DNA of 64,000 nucleotides from Sandaracinaceae bacterium (GCA_020633055.1 JACKEJ010000007.1:1-64000); one strand, 5' to 3'; positions 25,788 through 34,391 are shown, counted from the first letter of the stretch. Notes: generated by a model not told the origin, from the sequence alone. Made by a program: numbers and translations.

Positions 25788-25985
25788 GGGGCGCGCGCGC
25801 TCGGGGTGCGCGAGCGTCAGGTGCACGCGCATGCCCTCGAGCTCGACGAAGCGCGAGGGTGCGGGGCGCGTAGACCGGCACGAGCTCCTCGACCGGGATG
25901 TCCCGCCGGACGCAGCTCACCAGCGCTCCCCAACAGCGCCAAGGTCACACCAAGGAGGACACGGCGCGCGCGGCGCTACGCTGGT
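25788..25985 (-). pseudogene. Alpha/beta-hydrolase 5' end, frameshifted remnant
   Basis: Read on the minus strand in three successive frames, this region gives RVLLGVTLALLGSA (membrane anchor), CVRRDIPVEELVPVYAP, then PSRFVELEGMRVHLTLAHPE. The order 'hydrophobic anchor - YAP-PSRFVE-(L/V)-GM-VH' is the usual N-terminus of a group of exported alpha/beta-hydrolases. The catalytic domain is absent; the neighbouring gene begins where it should continue. From 25986 to 26226 I see no gene. Confidence 0.45.
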
Positions 25986-26226
25986 TTCCCGGGACGAACC
26001 GGATCAGCAGGATCAGAGGCGGGACGCTCTACGCGACAGAAGGTAGTGCGTGGCGCGCGGCATCGCACAGGGGCACGGGCCAGCGGCCGCGCGGAGAGCG
26101 CAGCCACTCGACCCCCCGGGCATCGCCCGCGTAGCGGACGCCACGGGTGCCTCCATCCAACCGGGACGGTTGCGCGCGGCCGCACGTCCGTGCGTGGGTC
26201 GGACCGCAAGAGCGAGGAGGCGAGGC

Positions 26227-26640
26227 ATGAGCTACGAGCTGGAGCAGAGGCCGCGGCGTGCGCTGGGTTGGATGATGGGGTGGATGGTCGGAGCGGCGAG
26301 CGCGCTACCGGGGACCACCCTGGCGCAGGCGACGCCCACGGCGAGCGCGTTCGGCGGTCTCTCGGGCGTGCCCGCCGCGCCCGAAGCAGAGCCCGCGCCA
26401 GCGGCCTCGTACCCGACGCACTACGGCGCACGGCCCCTGACGCTCCCACGCCTGACCATCCGCGCCAGCGCGCGGGTGAGCTTTCTCCACATCGACTTTG
26501 CGCGCTTCAACCCCTTCGTGTCGCTCGAGGTGGGTCTGGGCTCGCCCGTCACGGCGCCCACGCTCGCCGCCGCGACCTTGTTCACGGGGCAGGCCGGCCT
26601 GGGCGGCTGGCTGCGACCGGAGGGGCGTACTCGGATTTGA
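26227..26640 (+). CDS. Exported protein, probably a truncated outer-membrane protein
   Basis: The ATG at 26227 is preceded by a purine-rich stretch (AGCGAGGAGGCG). The 137-residue product has a signal peptide (WMMGWMVGAASALPGTTLAQ). YGARPLTLPRLTIRASARVS is a segment often seen at the start of barrel-type proteins, then a short Gly/Ala part ends abruptly in GGWLRPEGRTRI. Related proteins are much longer, so an internal deletion or early stop is likely. It ends 28 bases before the 3' end of the convergent MurG-like gene. Confidence 0.45.
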   Translation: MSYELEQRPRRALGWMMGWMVGAASALPGTTLAQATPTASAFGGLSGVPAAPEAEPAPAASYPTHYGARPLTLPRLTIRASARVSFLHIDFARFNPFVSLEVGLGSPVTAPTLAAATLFTGQAGLGGWLRPEGRTRI

Positions 26641-26667
26641 AGCTGCGCTAGCGCCACATGGTGTTGT

Positions 26668-27786
26668 TCAGGAGCGCCGCTGCAGCGTGTCGACGACGCG
26701 GTCGGCGAGCGTCGCTGCGGCTTGCGGCCGGCCGAGCGCCGCGGCCGCGCGGGCGGCGTGCGGCAGCGTGGCCGGTGATGAGAAGACCTCGGCCAGCAAC
26801 GTGGCCAGCTGCGGTGCCGTGAACGCCGCCTCCGGCACGCACCAGCCCACGCCGGCCGCGGCCAGCGCCTCGGCGTTGCGGCGCTGCTCGTCGCGCGAAC
26901 CACCGTGCGGGATCGGCACGAAGAGCGCCGGCCGACCGACGGTCAGCAGGTCGGCCGCGGTGGTCGCCCCCGCGCGCGTGATCACCAGATGCGCGTCGCG
27001 TAGGCGCGTGCCCATGTCGTCGAAGAACGGACGCACGGTCGCGGCGATGCCTGCCGCCTGCAGCGAGGTCGCGGTCGCGTCGGCGGCGTCGCCCTTGACC
27101 TGCAGCCAGACGTGCAGGCGATGGCGGATCGACTCGGGCAGCTGCAGCAGGGCCTGCGGCACGACCTCGCCGAACACCCTCGCGCTCTGGCTGCCGCCGA
27201 CGACCAGCAGGCGCAGTGGCGCGTCGGCGCCAAGCGGCGGGTAGGCGGCACGCGCCTCCAGGATCGCCGCGCGCACCGGATTGCCTGTGTCGACGATCCG
27301 CGCCGGGTCGAAACCGTCCAGACCGGCGGTCTCCGGGAACGAGGTAGCCACACCATCAGCGAAGCGCAGCAACGCGCGATTGGCCAGGCTCAGCCGCGCG
27401 CCCTGTTCGTGCAGCAGCACCGGCAGCGCGAGGCTCTTCGCGGCAAGCGCAGGCGCGAAGCTCGGATAGCCGCCGAAGCCGACCAGCAGGCGCACCGCGC
27501 GGCGGCGCATGTCGGCGCGCGCCTGCCAGGTCGCGCGCAGGATGGTCAGGCCCGCCGCGGCCTTGCCGCGCAGGCCGCCTTCGAGGCTGCGTGCCGGCAG
27601 CACGACGTGCTCCAGACCGGCCAACGCCTGCGTGTAGGCCGCGCCGCGGCGCTCGGTGTAGAGCACGACCGAATGGCCGCGCCGCTGCAGCTCGCGCGCC
27701 AGCGCTTCGGCCGGGAACAGGTGGCCGCCTGTGCCGCCGGCGGCACAGGCGATCGCGGGCAGTGAAGAAGCAGTGGAACGCGGCAT
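26668..27786 (-). CDS. murG: MurG-like UDP-GlcNAc:lipid I glycosyltransferase
   Basis: The 372-residue length is normal for MurG, which transfers GlcNAc to lipid I at the inner membrane in peptidoglycan synthesis. Recognisable blocks are CAAGGTGGHLFPAEALA (N-terminal G-loop), GFGGYPSFAPALAAKSL, LLHEQGARLSLANR, LRLLVVGGSQSARVFGEVVP (second G-loop), ITRAGATTAADLL and PIPHGGSRDEQRRNAEAL (donor-binding region). The gene stands alone, without ftsW, murC or murD, whereas murG normally sits in the dcw cluster. The 'GHLFPAEALA' variant resembles alphaproteobacterial MurG. It may be a second or horizontally acquired copy; the chromosomal dcw copy is not in this window. Confidence 0.8.
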   Translation of the reverse strand: MPRSTASSLPAIACAAGGTGGHLFPAEALARELQRRGHSVVLYTERRGAAYTQALAGLEHVVLPARSLEGGLRGKAAAGLTILRATWQARADMRRRAVRLLVGFGGYPSFAPALAAKSLALPVLLHEQGARLSLANRALLRFADGVATSFPETAGLDGFDPARIVDTGNPVRAAILEARAAYPPLGADAPLRLLVVGGSQSARVFGEVVPQALLQLPESIRHRLHVWLQVKGDAADATATSLQAAGIAATVRPFFDDMGTRLRDAHLVITRAGATTAADLLTVGRPALFVPIPHGGSRDEQRRNAEALAAAGVGWCVPEAAFTAPQLATLLAEVFSSPATLPHAARAAAALGRPQAAATLADRVVDTLQRRS

Positions 27787-27931
27787 GGAGATCCGGAATC
27801 ACGGAGGCGGACGACGATAGCCAGTGCGGCGGGAGCAGGCGTCCGGGGAGCATTCGACGAACGCCGCGCGCGTGTACATCCGATGCGCTGGTGCGAACGC
27901 GACCTGGCTTCCGCCCAACGCAGTCCTCGTT

Positions 27932-28405
27932 CTACGGGCACGCAGACGCATTGCTGTCGAGCCCGAGTCTATCGTTGGCCGCGTCAATGCCAGTGGCGCA
28001 CGAAGCGCTGGCTGCGTCGCACACCACGCAGAACTTTCCGTCGCAGTCAGTGCCCGTGCAACCATCGGCGTAGGCCCAGGCGATGGTAATCGCATTGCCG
28101 CCGGACGTGACCGTCCACGTGAGATCAGCAAGAGCAGGAAGGTTGGCGCCCACGCGCATGCCGGTGGCCGCATGCTTCAAGGTCCCGCCGGTGCTCGACT
28201 CGAGGTCGACGTCATTGAAGCTTCCCTGGTCTTCGAACCACGCCTGCAGCGCTGTGGTCGTGCCTCTTGCCGCGATGATCGTTGCGCTGACACGCTCTCG
28301 CTGCTTCGACTCCGAGTACTTCATCCAGGCAAAACCTGCCGCTGCGGCGACTACCACGACGACACCAAGCGATTTGACCATCGCAGAACCTCGATTGCGT
28401 TTCAT
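27932..28405 (-). CDS. Membrane-anchored pilin-like protein with a Cys-rich C-terminus
   Basis: The ATG at 28405 gives MKRNRGSAMVKSLGVVVVVA, a short basic leader and a 17-residue hydrophobic helix. KYSESKQRERVSATIIAARG and a small globular part (about 90 residues) follow, with a terminal loop of five Cys (CTGTDCDGKFCVVCDA). The layout is like a type IV pilin or pseudopilin (N-terminal helix, then a beta region with a C-terminal disulfide loop), but the canonical G|FxxxE prepilin site is not present, so this is a structural guess. The frame is open upstream to 28603 (CGDGTHDIAFALAMGTP), a stretch I cannot identify. Bases 28406-28663 otherwise hold no gene. Confidence 0.5.
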   Translation of the reverse strand: MKRNRGSAMVKSLGVVVVVAAAAGFAWMKYSESKQRERVSATIIAARGTTTALQAWFEDQGSFNDVDLESSTGGTLKHAATGMRVGANLPALADLTWTVTSGGNAITIAWAYADGCTGTDCDGKFCVVCDAASASCATGIDAANDRLGLDSNASACP

Positions 28406-28663
28406 CTTCGTACCTATCCGTAGGTGGATCGTCGGTGACACAAAGACCCTCACGGATGTGACGGAGAGTCCAGCTGCTTCGTCGTCCGCGCAATACGCCG
28501 CTGGTCGGCGCTCACGATCTGCTCGTTGACTCCCGCAGGTTGCCACGCGAGGGGTGCCCATAGCGAGGGCGAAGGCGATGTCGTGGGTTCCGTCGCCGCA
28601 CATGACGGCGCTGCAGTCGGCCGTCTCGCCGCCGGTGGAGCCGCGCGGACGACGAGGGCAGGT

Positions 28664-29533
28664 TCACCTACCGAGCGCGCGGTCCGCGGCCTCCTCGACG
28701 GCGCGCACGTAGCCACCACCGAAGAGGCCCACGTGCACGAGCAGCGGCAAGAGCTGGTGCAACGCGACGCGTGCTTCGTGCCCTGGCGACCTCGGATACA
28801 CCGCGTCGTACGCAGCGAAGAAGCGCGCGGACGGTGAGCCGAAGAGCGCGAGCATGGCGAGGTCCATCTCACGATGTCCTCCGTACACGGCGGGATCGAT
28901 CAGCACGGGCGCGCCGTGCTCGTCGCTCATGACGTTGCCGCTCCAGAGGTCGCCGTGCAGGCGCGCGGGGGGTTCCGCCACGCTGACGAGCCCGGACGTG
29001 GACGCAATCACCTGTTCCACCTTGTCGCGTACCCCGCCGAGCCTGGGGCTCGCGCGTTCGAGGGCCGGCGCGAGGCGTTGCTCGGCGTAGAACGTGGCCC
29101 AGTCCGGTCGCGCCGCATTGGGCAGCAAGTACGGGCCGAGATACGTGTCCTCGTGATGACCGAAGGCAGGCGCGCCGTGCGCGTGCAGCGCCGCGAGGCC
29201 CTCTCCGAGGAGGGTGTCGAAGCGGGGCGAGCGCGGCGCGCTCCGTATCCACTCGAGCGCTAGAAACGGCGGGTCTTCACAGGCCGCGAGGACTCGCGGG
29301 ATGCGCAGCACGCTCGCCTCGCGCAGGAAGTCGAGGCTGCGCGCTTCCACGGCGAACGTGTCCGGCGGCGCGTCCGCGCGCGTCTTCACGAAGACACGCG
29401 AACCATCCGAGAGCGTCACGGCGAAGGCTTCGTTGATGTCACCGCCCGAGACGGACGCGAGCGCCCTGATGGGCCCGAGCGCGCGTGTGAGCGCGGCGTG
29501 CAGCGGCGTCACAGGGAGAGCTGATTTCGGCAT
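28664..29533 (-). CDS. Fructosamine-kinase family protein
   Basis: The 289-residue product begins MPKSALPVTPLHAALTRALG. It shows ASVSGGDINEAFAVTLSDGS (nucleotide-binding loop), RVFVKTRAD (the ATP-binding Lys), PARLHGDLWSGNVM (catalytic 'HGDLW-GN' loop) and PVLIDPAVYGGHREMDLAML (metal-binding 'D-A-Y-GHRE-D-AM'). These are the diagnostic blocks of the fructosamine/ketosamine-3-kinase family, which phosphorylates glycated amines so that they break down. HHEDTYLGPYLLPN is the family-specific substrate segment. The frame is open upstream to 29713 without protein-like sequence. It is divergent from the lipoprotein/ferritin-like pair starting at 29742. Confidence 0.85.
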   Translation of the reverse strand: MPKSALPVTPLHAALTRALGPIRALASVSGGDINEAFAVTLSDGSRVFVKTRADAPPDTFAVEARSLDFLREASVLRIPRVLAACEDPPFLALEWIRSAPRSPRFDTLLGEGLAALHAHGAPAFGHHEDTYLGPYLLPNAARPDWATFYAEQRLAPALERASPRLGGVRDKVEQVIASTSGLVSVAEPPARLHGDLWSGNVMSDEHGAPVLIDPAVYGGHREMDLAMLALFGSPSARFFAAYDAVYPRSPGHEARVALHQLLPLLVHVGLFGGGYVRAVEEAADRALGR

Positions 29534-29741
29534 GCGCACGGACGGCCTATCGCGTGGTTCGACGGTCGGCAAGCGACGGTGTCGCGGAACAACACGTGCT
29601 GGATCGCGCCAGCTCGCGCGCATCGATGTTCTCCGTGGAGGCACATGCGCCCGGGAAACGCTCGGGGGCGTGGTAGGCGCGATTGCGCGAGACGTCCAGG
29701 TGGGATTCGACAACCGCCGGCGGTCTGGCTAGAGTGGTTTC

Positions 29742-30203
29742 ATGGACTTGCTGGAGAGGCTTAGGAGGGCCATCGGGATCGGCGCAGCCATCTCGGTGAC
29801 GGCGGTGGGGTGTGCTGACGGGGACGCGCCGATCGACGCGAACGCGTATCCGCTCGACGCGCTCGCATGCAGCGGGCCCACGTACGACAACGGCTACTAC
29901 GGCCAATGCTGCGTGGCGGTGCAGTGCTACAGCGCGTCGGTCTGCCTGCCCGGGAACGACCCGGGGCTACGACAGCACATCTACGTGCCGCCGGGATCCG
30001 GCGAGTGCGGATGCACGAACGCCGAGGGCTACGGTCACCTCGATGGCCCGTTCGGGCCGAACGAGGCCGACGCAGACGCCCCCGAGGGAAACTGCTGCTA
30101 CCTCGTCGGTGCCATCGTGTGTGAAGGGCGTCCACTGAACGTCGAAGGCGCGAACGTCGTGGCATCCGTCGTCGCGCGCTGCGATTGGTCGATGTGGGGC
30201 TGA
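29742..30203 (+). CDS. Cys-rich lipoprotein domain, probably the N-terminal half of a frameshifted ferritin-like protein
   Basis: The ATG at 29742 gives a signal ending in lipobox AVGC (GIGAAISVTAVGCADGD). About 120 residues with ten Cys follow (YGQCCVAVQCYSASVCLPG, GECGCTNAEGYGHLDGPFG, NCCYLVGAIVCEGRPLNVEG). The end, GRPLNVEGANVVASVVARCDW, is what I know as the linker before a ferritin-like domain in single-chain Myxococcota proteins. The ferritin-like domain follows at 30185 in another frame, overlapping by 19 bases. It is either an overlapping gene pair or, more likely, one gene broken by a one-base indel near 30185-30203. Confidence 0.65.
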   Translation: MDLLERLRRAIGIGAAISVTAVGCADGDAPIDANAYPLDALACSGPTYDNGYYGQCCVAVQCYSASVCLPGNDPGLRQHIYVPPGSGECGCTNAEGYGHLDGPFGPNEADADAPEGNCCYLVGAIVCEGRPLNVEGANVVASVVARCDWSMWG

Positions 30204-30985
30204 GCCAGGACGCCGACGCGTCCCTCGACTGGGCAGGCTTGCGTGAGTTCGCTTGCCTGCTCGAGCCGGCGAAGCGCACGGTCGTGAGCCGTCTGTGGGC
30301 CCGCGCAGCGCAGTTCGAGCATGCGTCCATCGCGTCGTTCGACCGCTTCTCGCTCCAGCTCCTGGCTGTGGGGTCACCTCCGGACCTGATCGATGCTGCG
30401 CACCGTGCAGCGCTCGACGAGCTCCGACACGCGCGCCTCTGCTTCGCCGTGGCGTCGGCTTACGCTGGCCGCGCGCTGGGGCCAGGGCCACTCGTCGTCG
30501 ACGCGAGCGCGTTCGCCGACATGACGTTCCCCACCGTGCTGGCCCTGGCCATCGAGGAAGGTTGCGTGGGCGAGACGCTGGCGGCCTACGAGGCCCAAGC
30601 TGCCCTCGGCTGCGTGACTCAGCCAACGTTGCAGCACGTGCTGGGCGTGATCGCTCGAGACGAAGCCGAGCACGCAGCGCTCGCCTATCGCTTCGCGCGT
30701 TGGGGCCTGACGGCCGGTGGGTCTGCCGCCCGCGGCATCGTGGACGCTGCATTTCACAGGGCGGTCACACGCGCGCAGGACCCGTCGCAGGAGGACGACG
30801 CACTGCAGCAACTCGCGGATGAGGACCAGAATGCGGACTGGCTTCGAGTGCATGGCCAGCGATCGAGCCTCGCCCGTGCCCAGGCCCGCAGGCGCGCGCT
30901 CGTCGAGGTCATCGAGCCTGCGTGCCGTGACCTCCTGCGGGCAGCCCCCGCGTCGCACCCTTCATCGGATCGCGCCACTCGCTAG
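30185..30985 (+). CDS. Ferritin-like domain protein (probable C-terminal half of the preceding gene)
   Basis: The frame has two helical blocks with the ferritin-type metal ligands. AQFEHASIASFDRFSLQLLA (Glu-x-x-His) and ALDELRHARLCFAVASAYAG (DExRH) form the first half; EEGCVGETLAAYEAQAAL and VIARDEAEHAALAYRFARWG (DExxH) the second. This is the E-x-x-H/E-x-x-H four-helix carboxylate-bridged di-iron pattern, so binding of two metal ions is plausible; the reaction is unknown. The only start is a TTG at 30185 without a clear ribosome-binding site, which supports a frameshifted continuation of 29742-30203. A decayed copy of its last 80 residues lies at 36840-37082. Confidence 0.75.
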   Translation: MVDVGLSQDADASLDWAGLREFACLLEPAKRTVVSRLWARAAQFEHASIASFDRFSLQLLAVGSPPDLIDAAHRAALDELRHARLCFAVASAYAGRALGPGPLVVDASAFADMTFPTVLALAIEEGCVGETLAAYEAQAALGCVTQPTLQHVLGVIARDEAEHAALAYRFARWGLTAGGSAARGIVDAAFHRAVTRAQDPSQEDDALQQLADEDQNADWLRVHGQRSSLARAQARRRALVEVIEPACRDLLRAAPASHPSSDRATR

Positions 30986-30991
30986 GCATGC

Positions 30992-31639
30992 TCAACGCGG
31001 CTCGGACTCGTGGGAAGCTGCCGCCTGCGCGCTCACCTCGAGCTGCGCGTCCGCGTCGACCTCCGCTGGCCCCATCGCCGCATCTTCCACGCGCACTCGC
31101 GTCCCGACAGCCAGGGCGTTCGCCCGGCGAGCCCCGGCGCGGATGATGCCCAAAAGGTTCTCGGGGGCCTCCGACGCCACGTAGGCCACGTGTTCCTTGC
31201 CGCCCGCGTCCACCCACTCCACGCACAGGATGGGCTTGCTGGGATGAATCGCCGCGAAGGCGCGCTTGCCCTCTTGGATCACGCGTTGTCGTGCCGCCGG
31301 GTCGTACTTGGTGAGCGTGACCTGGGTGACCCCCGCGAGCGGGATGCGCACCTCGTGACGCACCCCAGCGTGGCACACCACCTCGCTCTTGGTGACGATG
31401 GTTCGCAGCACGCTGCCGACCACGCTCGCGAAGCCGAGCGTCCCGGCCACCACCGCGAAGAAGGCTCCCCCGGCCAGCGCTTGCAGGTCGCCTCCAGCCG
31501 CGGCCACGAAGCCAGCCACCGAGAGGGCCGCGCTCGCGAGAGATAGCGCGCCCACGATGAAGAAGGCTCCACGGAAGGTCACCTTCTCGCTGTGCACCAC
31601 GTCGTTCACGCCCAGGTACTGCTGCTCGAACTCGTCCAT
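30992..31639 (-). CDS. Two-helix membrane protein with a PH-like domain, unknown function
   Basis: Starting at the ATG at 31639 (MDEFEQQYLGVNDVVHSEKV), the 215-residue product has two hydrophobic helices (GAFFIVGALSLASAALSVAG and a second around GGAFFAVVAGTLGFASVVGS). A cytoplasmic beta-rich region follows: VVCHAGVRHEVRIPLAGVTQ, VTLTKYDPAARQRVIQEG, ILCVEWVDAGGKEHVAYV. This is reminiscent of bacterial PH (DUF304-type) domains behind a membrane hairpin. I do not recognise the family beyond that. It ends six bases after the convergent ferritin-like gene. Between 31640 and 31932 I see no convincing gene. Confidence 0.6.
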   Translation of the reverse strand: MDEFEQQYLGVNDVVHSEKVTFRGAFFIVGALSLASAALSVAGFVAAAGGDLQALAGGAFFAVVAGTLGFASVVGSVLRTIVTKSEVVCHAGVRHEVRIPLAGVTQVTLTKYDPAARQRVIQEGKRAFAAIHPSKPILCVEWVDAGGKEHVAYVASEAPENLLGIIRAGARRANALAVGTRVRVEDAAMGPAEVDADAQLEVSAQAAASHESEPR

Positions 31640-31932
31640 CACGCGTCCACCCGCTGGATACGCTCTCACACGGCGCGCCTCGCCGCCTAGACCCCCCGAC
31701 TGGAACTGCGCCCGGCGGGGGGCGGACGCCAGCGATGACGGCCCGCGACGTCGACGCGTGCGCTCGCGGATCATGCGCATGACGGCCGGGCCGGCGTGAA
31801 TCAGACGGCGCGCCGAGGCGCCGTGCACCGGGTCCCGTGTCGCGCGCCGGCGACGACCTTGGCGACGTAGTGATGCGTGTCGCCGAGGGGCCGCCGCCGC
31901 GCGTGAGATCGTCCGGGAAGGACGCGACGCAG

Positions 31933-32324
31933 TCACAGTTCGGGCGTGCAGAACGAGTGCCCCAGGTACTCGCTCTCGAGACACTCGTGGCCGGCGAAAC
32001 AATACCTCTGTGCATCGCAGTCGCGAAGACAGATGGCATCGTCAAACGAGCTGACGACGATGCCGTCTTCATCGACAGGCACGCATATCCCGAGATAGCT
32101 GTTCTGCCCGGAGAACGAGTGGCACTGGTCCGACTGGTGCAGTGCGTGGTGCACATGCGCCGCAGATCCGTGCCGTCGAAGAGGATGGCTCCGCACACAG
32201 GTTCCTCGGGGGGACAATCGCTCGATGTCTCGCACGGATCGTAGACAGGAGGGGGCGGCACAGAGGGATCCCTGCAGCCCATCACCATGACCACGGCGAA
32301 CACGTGGAACGTCCCTTGCCGCAT
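31933..32324 (-). pseudogene. Small Cys-rich lipoprotein with a frameshift
   Basis: From the ATG at 32324 the frame gives a lipoprotein signal (HVFAVVMVMGCRDPS), then DPCETSSDCPPEEPVCGAI and LRRMCTTHC. At about 32150 the Cys-rich sequence continues in the next frame as SDQCHSFSGQNSYLGICVPV, ICLRDCDAQRYCFAGHECLE and GHSFCTPEL, ending at 31933. Joining the frames gives about 130 residues with regularly spaced Cys. A single-base indel explains the break. Without repair the first frame reads on into meaningless sequence. Confidence 0.6.
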
Positions 32325-32447
32325 GCGTGCGTAGGCGACTCTAGCGAGCCTCGCCGTGGACAGGTCGCTTCGCGAATCCGAGTTGCGTCACGCCGCGGTC
32401 TGCTACGCTCACGCGGCCCGCTAGTGGGTGTTCATCGGGACGTGACC

Positions 32448-33371
32448 ATGACTCGCTCTACCTCGCTCGTCGCGTTGACGGCGCTGCTCTCGCTTCTTTC
32501 GGCAACCACCGCGCTGGCCGACGCGCGCAGCGACAAGCTGGACCTCTACATCGAAGTCCACAACATGTTCACCACGCGCATGCGGGCCAACTACGACAAC
32601 TACGCGCCGACGCTGCAGGGCCTGCCGCCCGACGCGCCGTGCAGCGCCGACAGCCAGCCGGGCCGAGACATGTACTCGACGGCCGACAGCACGGGGACGA
32701 TCGACGGGTACCGGCGCCGCTTGCGCCGCGCGCCGCGGTTGCCGCAAGACCGATTGGTCACGGCCATGTTGGACGCGGCAGCCATTCAGGTGCCCACCTG
32801 GAACGCTCTCTACGACTACTACCGTCGGCGCGTCTACACCACGGACCAGTGCGCGCAGGGGAACGCCGACCACCGCCGATTGATGGCTGCCTTCGAGGCG
32901 TACTTCGCGGCCGACGCGGAGCTGCTGACCTTCATCGACACCGAGAGCCGCGCGCGCCGGGCGCGCGAATTGACCGAGACCGAGCGCCGTCATGGGCGGA
33001 ACTTCCGCTTCTACCAAGTCAGCCTGATGGAGCAGGTCGAGGTCATGCGCGACCTGCTCAGCGCTCAAGCCCTCGACGTGGACGCACTCGCGCAGGCGGC
33101 GGACGCCATGGCGGCGGGGCTCGGCGAGATCCAGCCGCGCGCGGAGGCCGCGCCGCGCGACGTCTACGGCGACCTCCGCCAAGGCGGCTACCTGACGTTC
33201 CTGCGTCGCATCGACACGCTGGTCACCGTCACGCGTCAGTGGGTCGCGCTGCTGCGGAACCCCAACGCCCGCCCAAACGACCGCGAGCGCAGCGGCGGCG
33301 ACTTCGAGCGCGCCTTCCGCGCAGCCATCCAGTCGTCGAACGGCGTGCGCTACAGCGAGCGCGTGCACTGA
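32448..33371 (+). CDS. Exported DUF3829-like (YiiG-type) protein
   Basis: The ATG at 32448 (a GTG two codons earlier is possible) begins a signal peptide, LVALTALLSLLSATTALADA. The mature protein is helical, starting KLDLYIEVHNMFTTRMRANYDNY, which fits the DUF3829 pattern ('K---Y---N-------a---Y'). LPQDRLVTAMLDAAAIQVPT and FRFYQVSLMEQVEVMRDLL follow. YiiG of E. coli, a lipoprotein of unknown role, has this domain; here there is no lipobox, so it should be free in the periplasm. Function is unknown. Confidence 0.65.
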   Translation: MTRSTSLVALTALLSLLSATTALADARSDKLDLYIEVHNMFTTRMRANYDNYAPTLQGLPPDAPCSADSQPGRDMYSTADSTGTIDGYRRRLRRAPRLPQDRLVTAMLDAAAIQVPTWNALYDYYRRRVYTTDQCAQGNADHRRLMAAFEAYFAADAELLTFIDTESRARRARELTETERRHGRNFRFYQVSLMEQVEVMRDLLSAQALDVDALAQAADAMAAGLGEIQPRAEAAPRDVYGDLRQGGYLTFLRRIDTLVTVTRQWVALLRNPNARPNDRERSGGDFERAFRAAIQSSNGVRYSERVH

Positions 33372-33452
33372 CTGGGTCGCGTCGACCGTCTCGCTTTCAC
33401 GTCAAGACCACGAGAAACGTGGTAGTCCACGGTGGATTGCATCAGGAGTCCT

Positions 33453-33458
33453 AGGAGG
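33453..33458 (+). promoter_or_regulatory. Ribosome-binding site deciding a TTG start
   Basis: AGGAGG lies six to seven bases before the TTG at 33464. It supports that non-ATG start, which also places a signal peptide at the N-terminus. Confidence 0.75.
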
Positions 33459-33463
33459 TCCAA

Positions 33464-34390
33464 TTGCCCGCTCTGGCACGCTTCGCGCTCGTCCTCTGCG
33501 CTGCTACGTGCAGCCTCGTCTCGGTCGTCTCGTGGGGCGTGGCGCAACCGACGCCCGCGCCGACACGGAGCCCAGCCGCGTCGCCTGCGCCCGAGCCCCA
33601 AGCGCTCATGGAGGGCGTGCCCACCAAGATGGGGCGGCGCATCGTCAGCCAGCTCCGGACGACTCATCGCGCCATGCCCACCGTGCTGCGTGCGGCGCAC
33701 CTGACGCAGCCCGACGGTGGGGAGCGCGTCTTCCTCGTCTACGAGTACTCTCCCTTCGACGCCTGCGTATCGGCGGCGCCTTCGCGCGCCGAGGGCCGCC
33801 GGACCTGCCGCGAGCAGGTGGATGCGCGCTGCACCACTACCAAGGCGGCCTTCGTGACCGTCGCGCCCACGCCGGCCGGCCGGACCGCGGGCACCGGCGG
33901 CGCCATCACCGTCGTGTTCGACGACCATGTGGGGCGCGGGTGTTTGACCCACCGCGTGCTCGACGTGGCGATCCGTGACGTGGACGGAGACAGGCAGCCA
34001 GAGCTCGTGGTGGACATCGTGCGCTCGCAGGAAGAGCTGGGGTTTCGCAACCGCACGGAGTTCGAGCGTCGCATGCGGGACGTCGTCATCTACGACACCA
34101 CCGGGAGGGAGCAGCTCCGTACGGCGCTCGGGGCCTGGGGCCCGACCGAAGAAGAGACCGCGACCGGCAGCGTGGCGGCGCGCTGGAGCATGCGCGACAC
34201 GAACGGCGACCGACGCCCCGACGTGGTGGTGGAGACGTTCGCCTACGAGGAGATGTACACGTGCCCGTTCACCGACGACGGCTGGTTCACGCCCCGGTCG
34301 GCGGACGACGTAGAGGGCTACGAATGCTCGGGCGAGGTGCAGCTCACCACGTTCCGCTACGACGCGGCGCGTGACGCCTTTGGGGATTGA
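33464..34390 (+). CDS. Exported protein with FG-GAP-like calcium-loop repeats
   Basis: The TTG start is supported by a strong AGGAGG site. The signal peptide is RFALVLCAATCSLVSVVSWG ending near VAQ. The 308-residue product has two 'D-DGD--PELVV'-type loops, VAIRDVDGDRQPELVVDIV and MRDTNGDRRPDVVVETF, each with alternating Asp typical of FG-GAP/VCBS calcium-binding loops in propeller-like proteins. Two Cys pairs are in the mature part. Its stop is two bases before the GTG of the multiheme cytochrome gene, so the two are probably co-translated. Confidence 0.72.
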   Translation: MPALARFALVLCAATCSLVSVVSWGVAQPTPAPTRSPAASPAPEPQALMEGVPTKMGRRIVSQLRTTHRAMPTVLRAAHLTQPDGGERVFLVYEYSPFDACVSAAPSRAEGRRTCREQVDARCTTTKAAFVTVAPTPAGRTAGTGGAITVVFDDHVGRGCLTHRVLDVAIRDVDGDRQPELVVDIVRSQEELGFRNRTEFERRMRDVVIYDTTGREQLRTALGAWGPTEEETATGSVAARWSMRDTNGDRRPDVVVETFAYEEMYTCPFTDDGWFTPRSADDVEGYECSGEVQLTTFRYDAARDAFGD

Positions 34391-34391
34391 C

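Noticed and set aside
28450..28603. CGDGTHDIAFALAMGTPRVATCG upstream of the pilin-like gene
   Set aside because: It looks coding-like but has no leader, family or clear start. It was left out as a gene and mentioned only in the pilin-like entry.
31640..31932. Possible coding remnant (GARHGTRCTAPRRAV on the minus strand)
   Set aside because: The stretch is too short and interrupted to assign.
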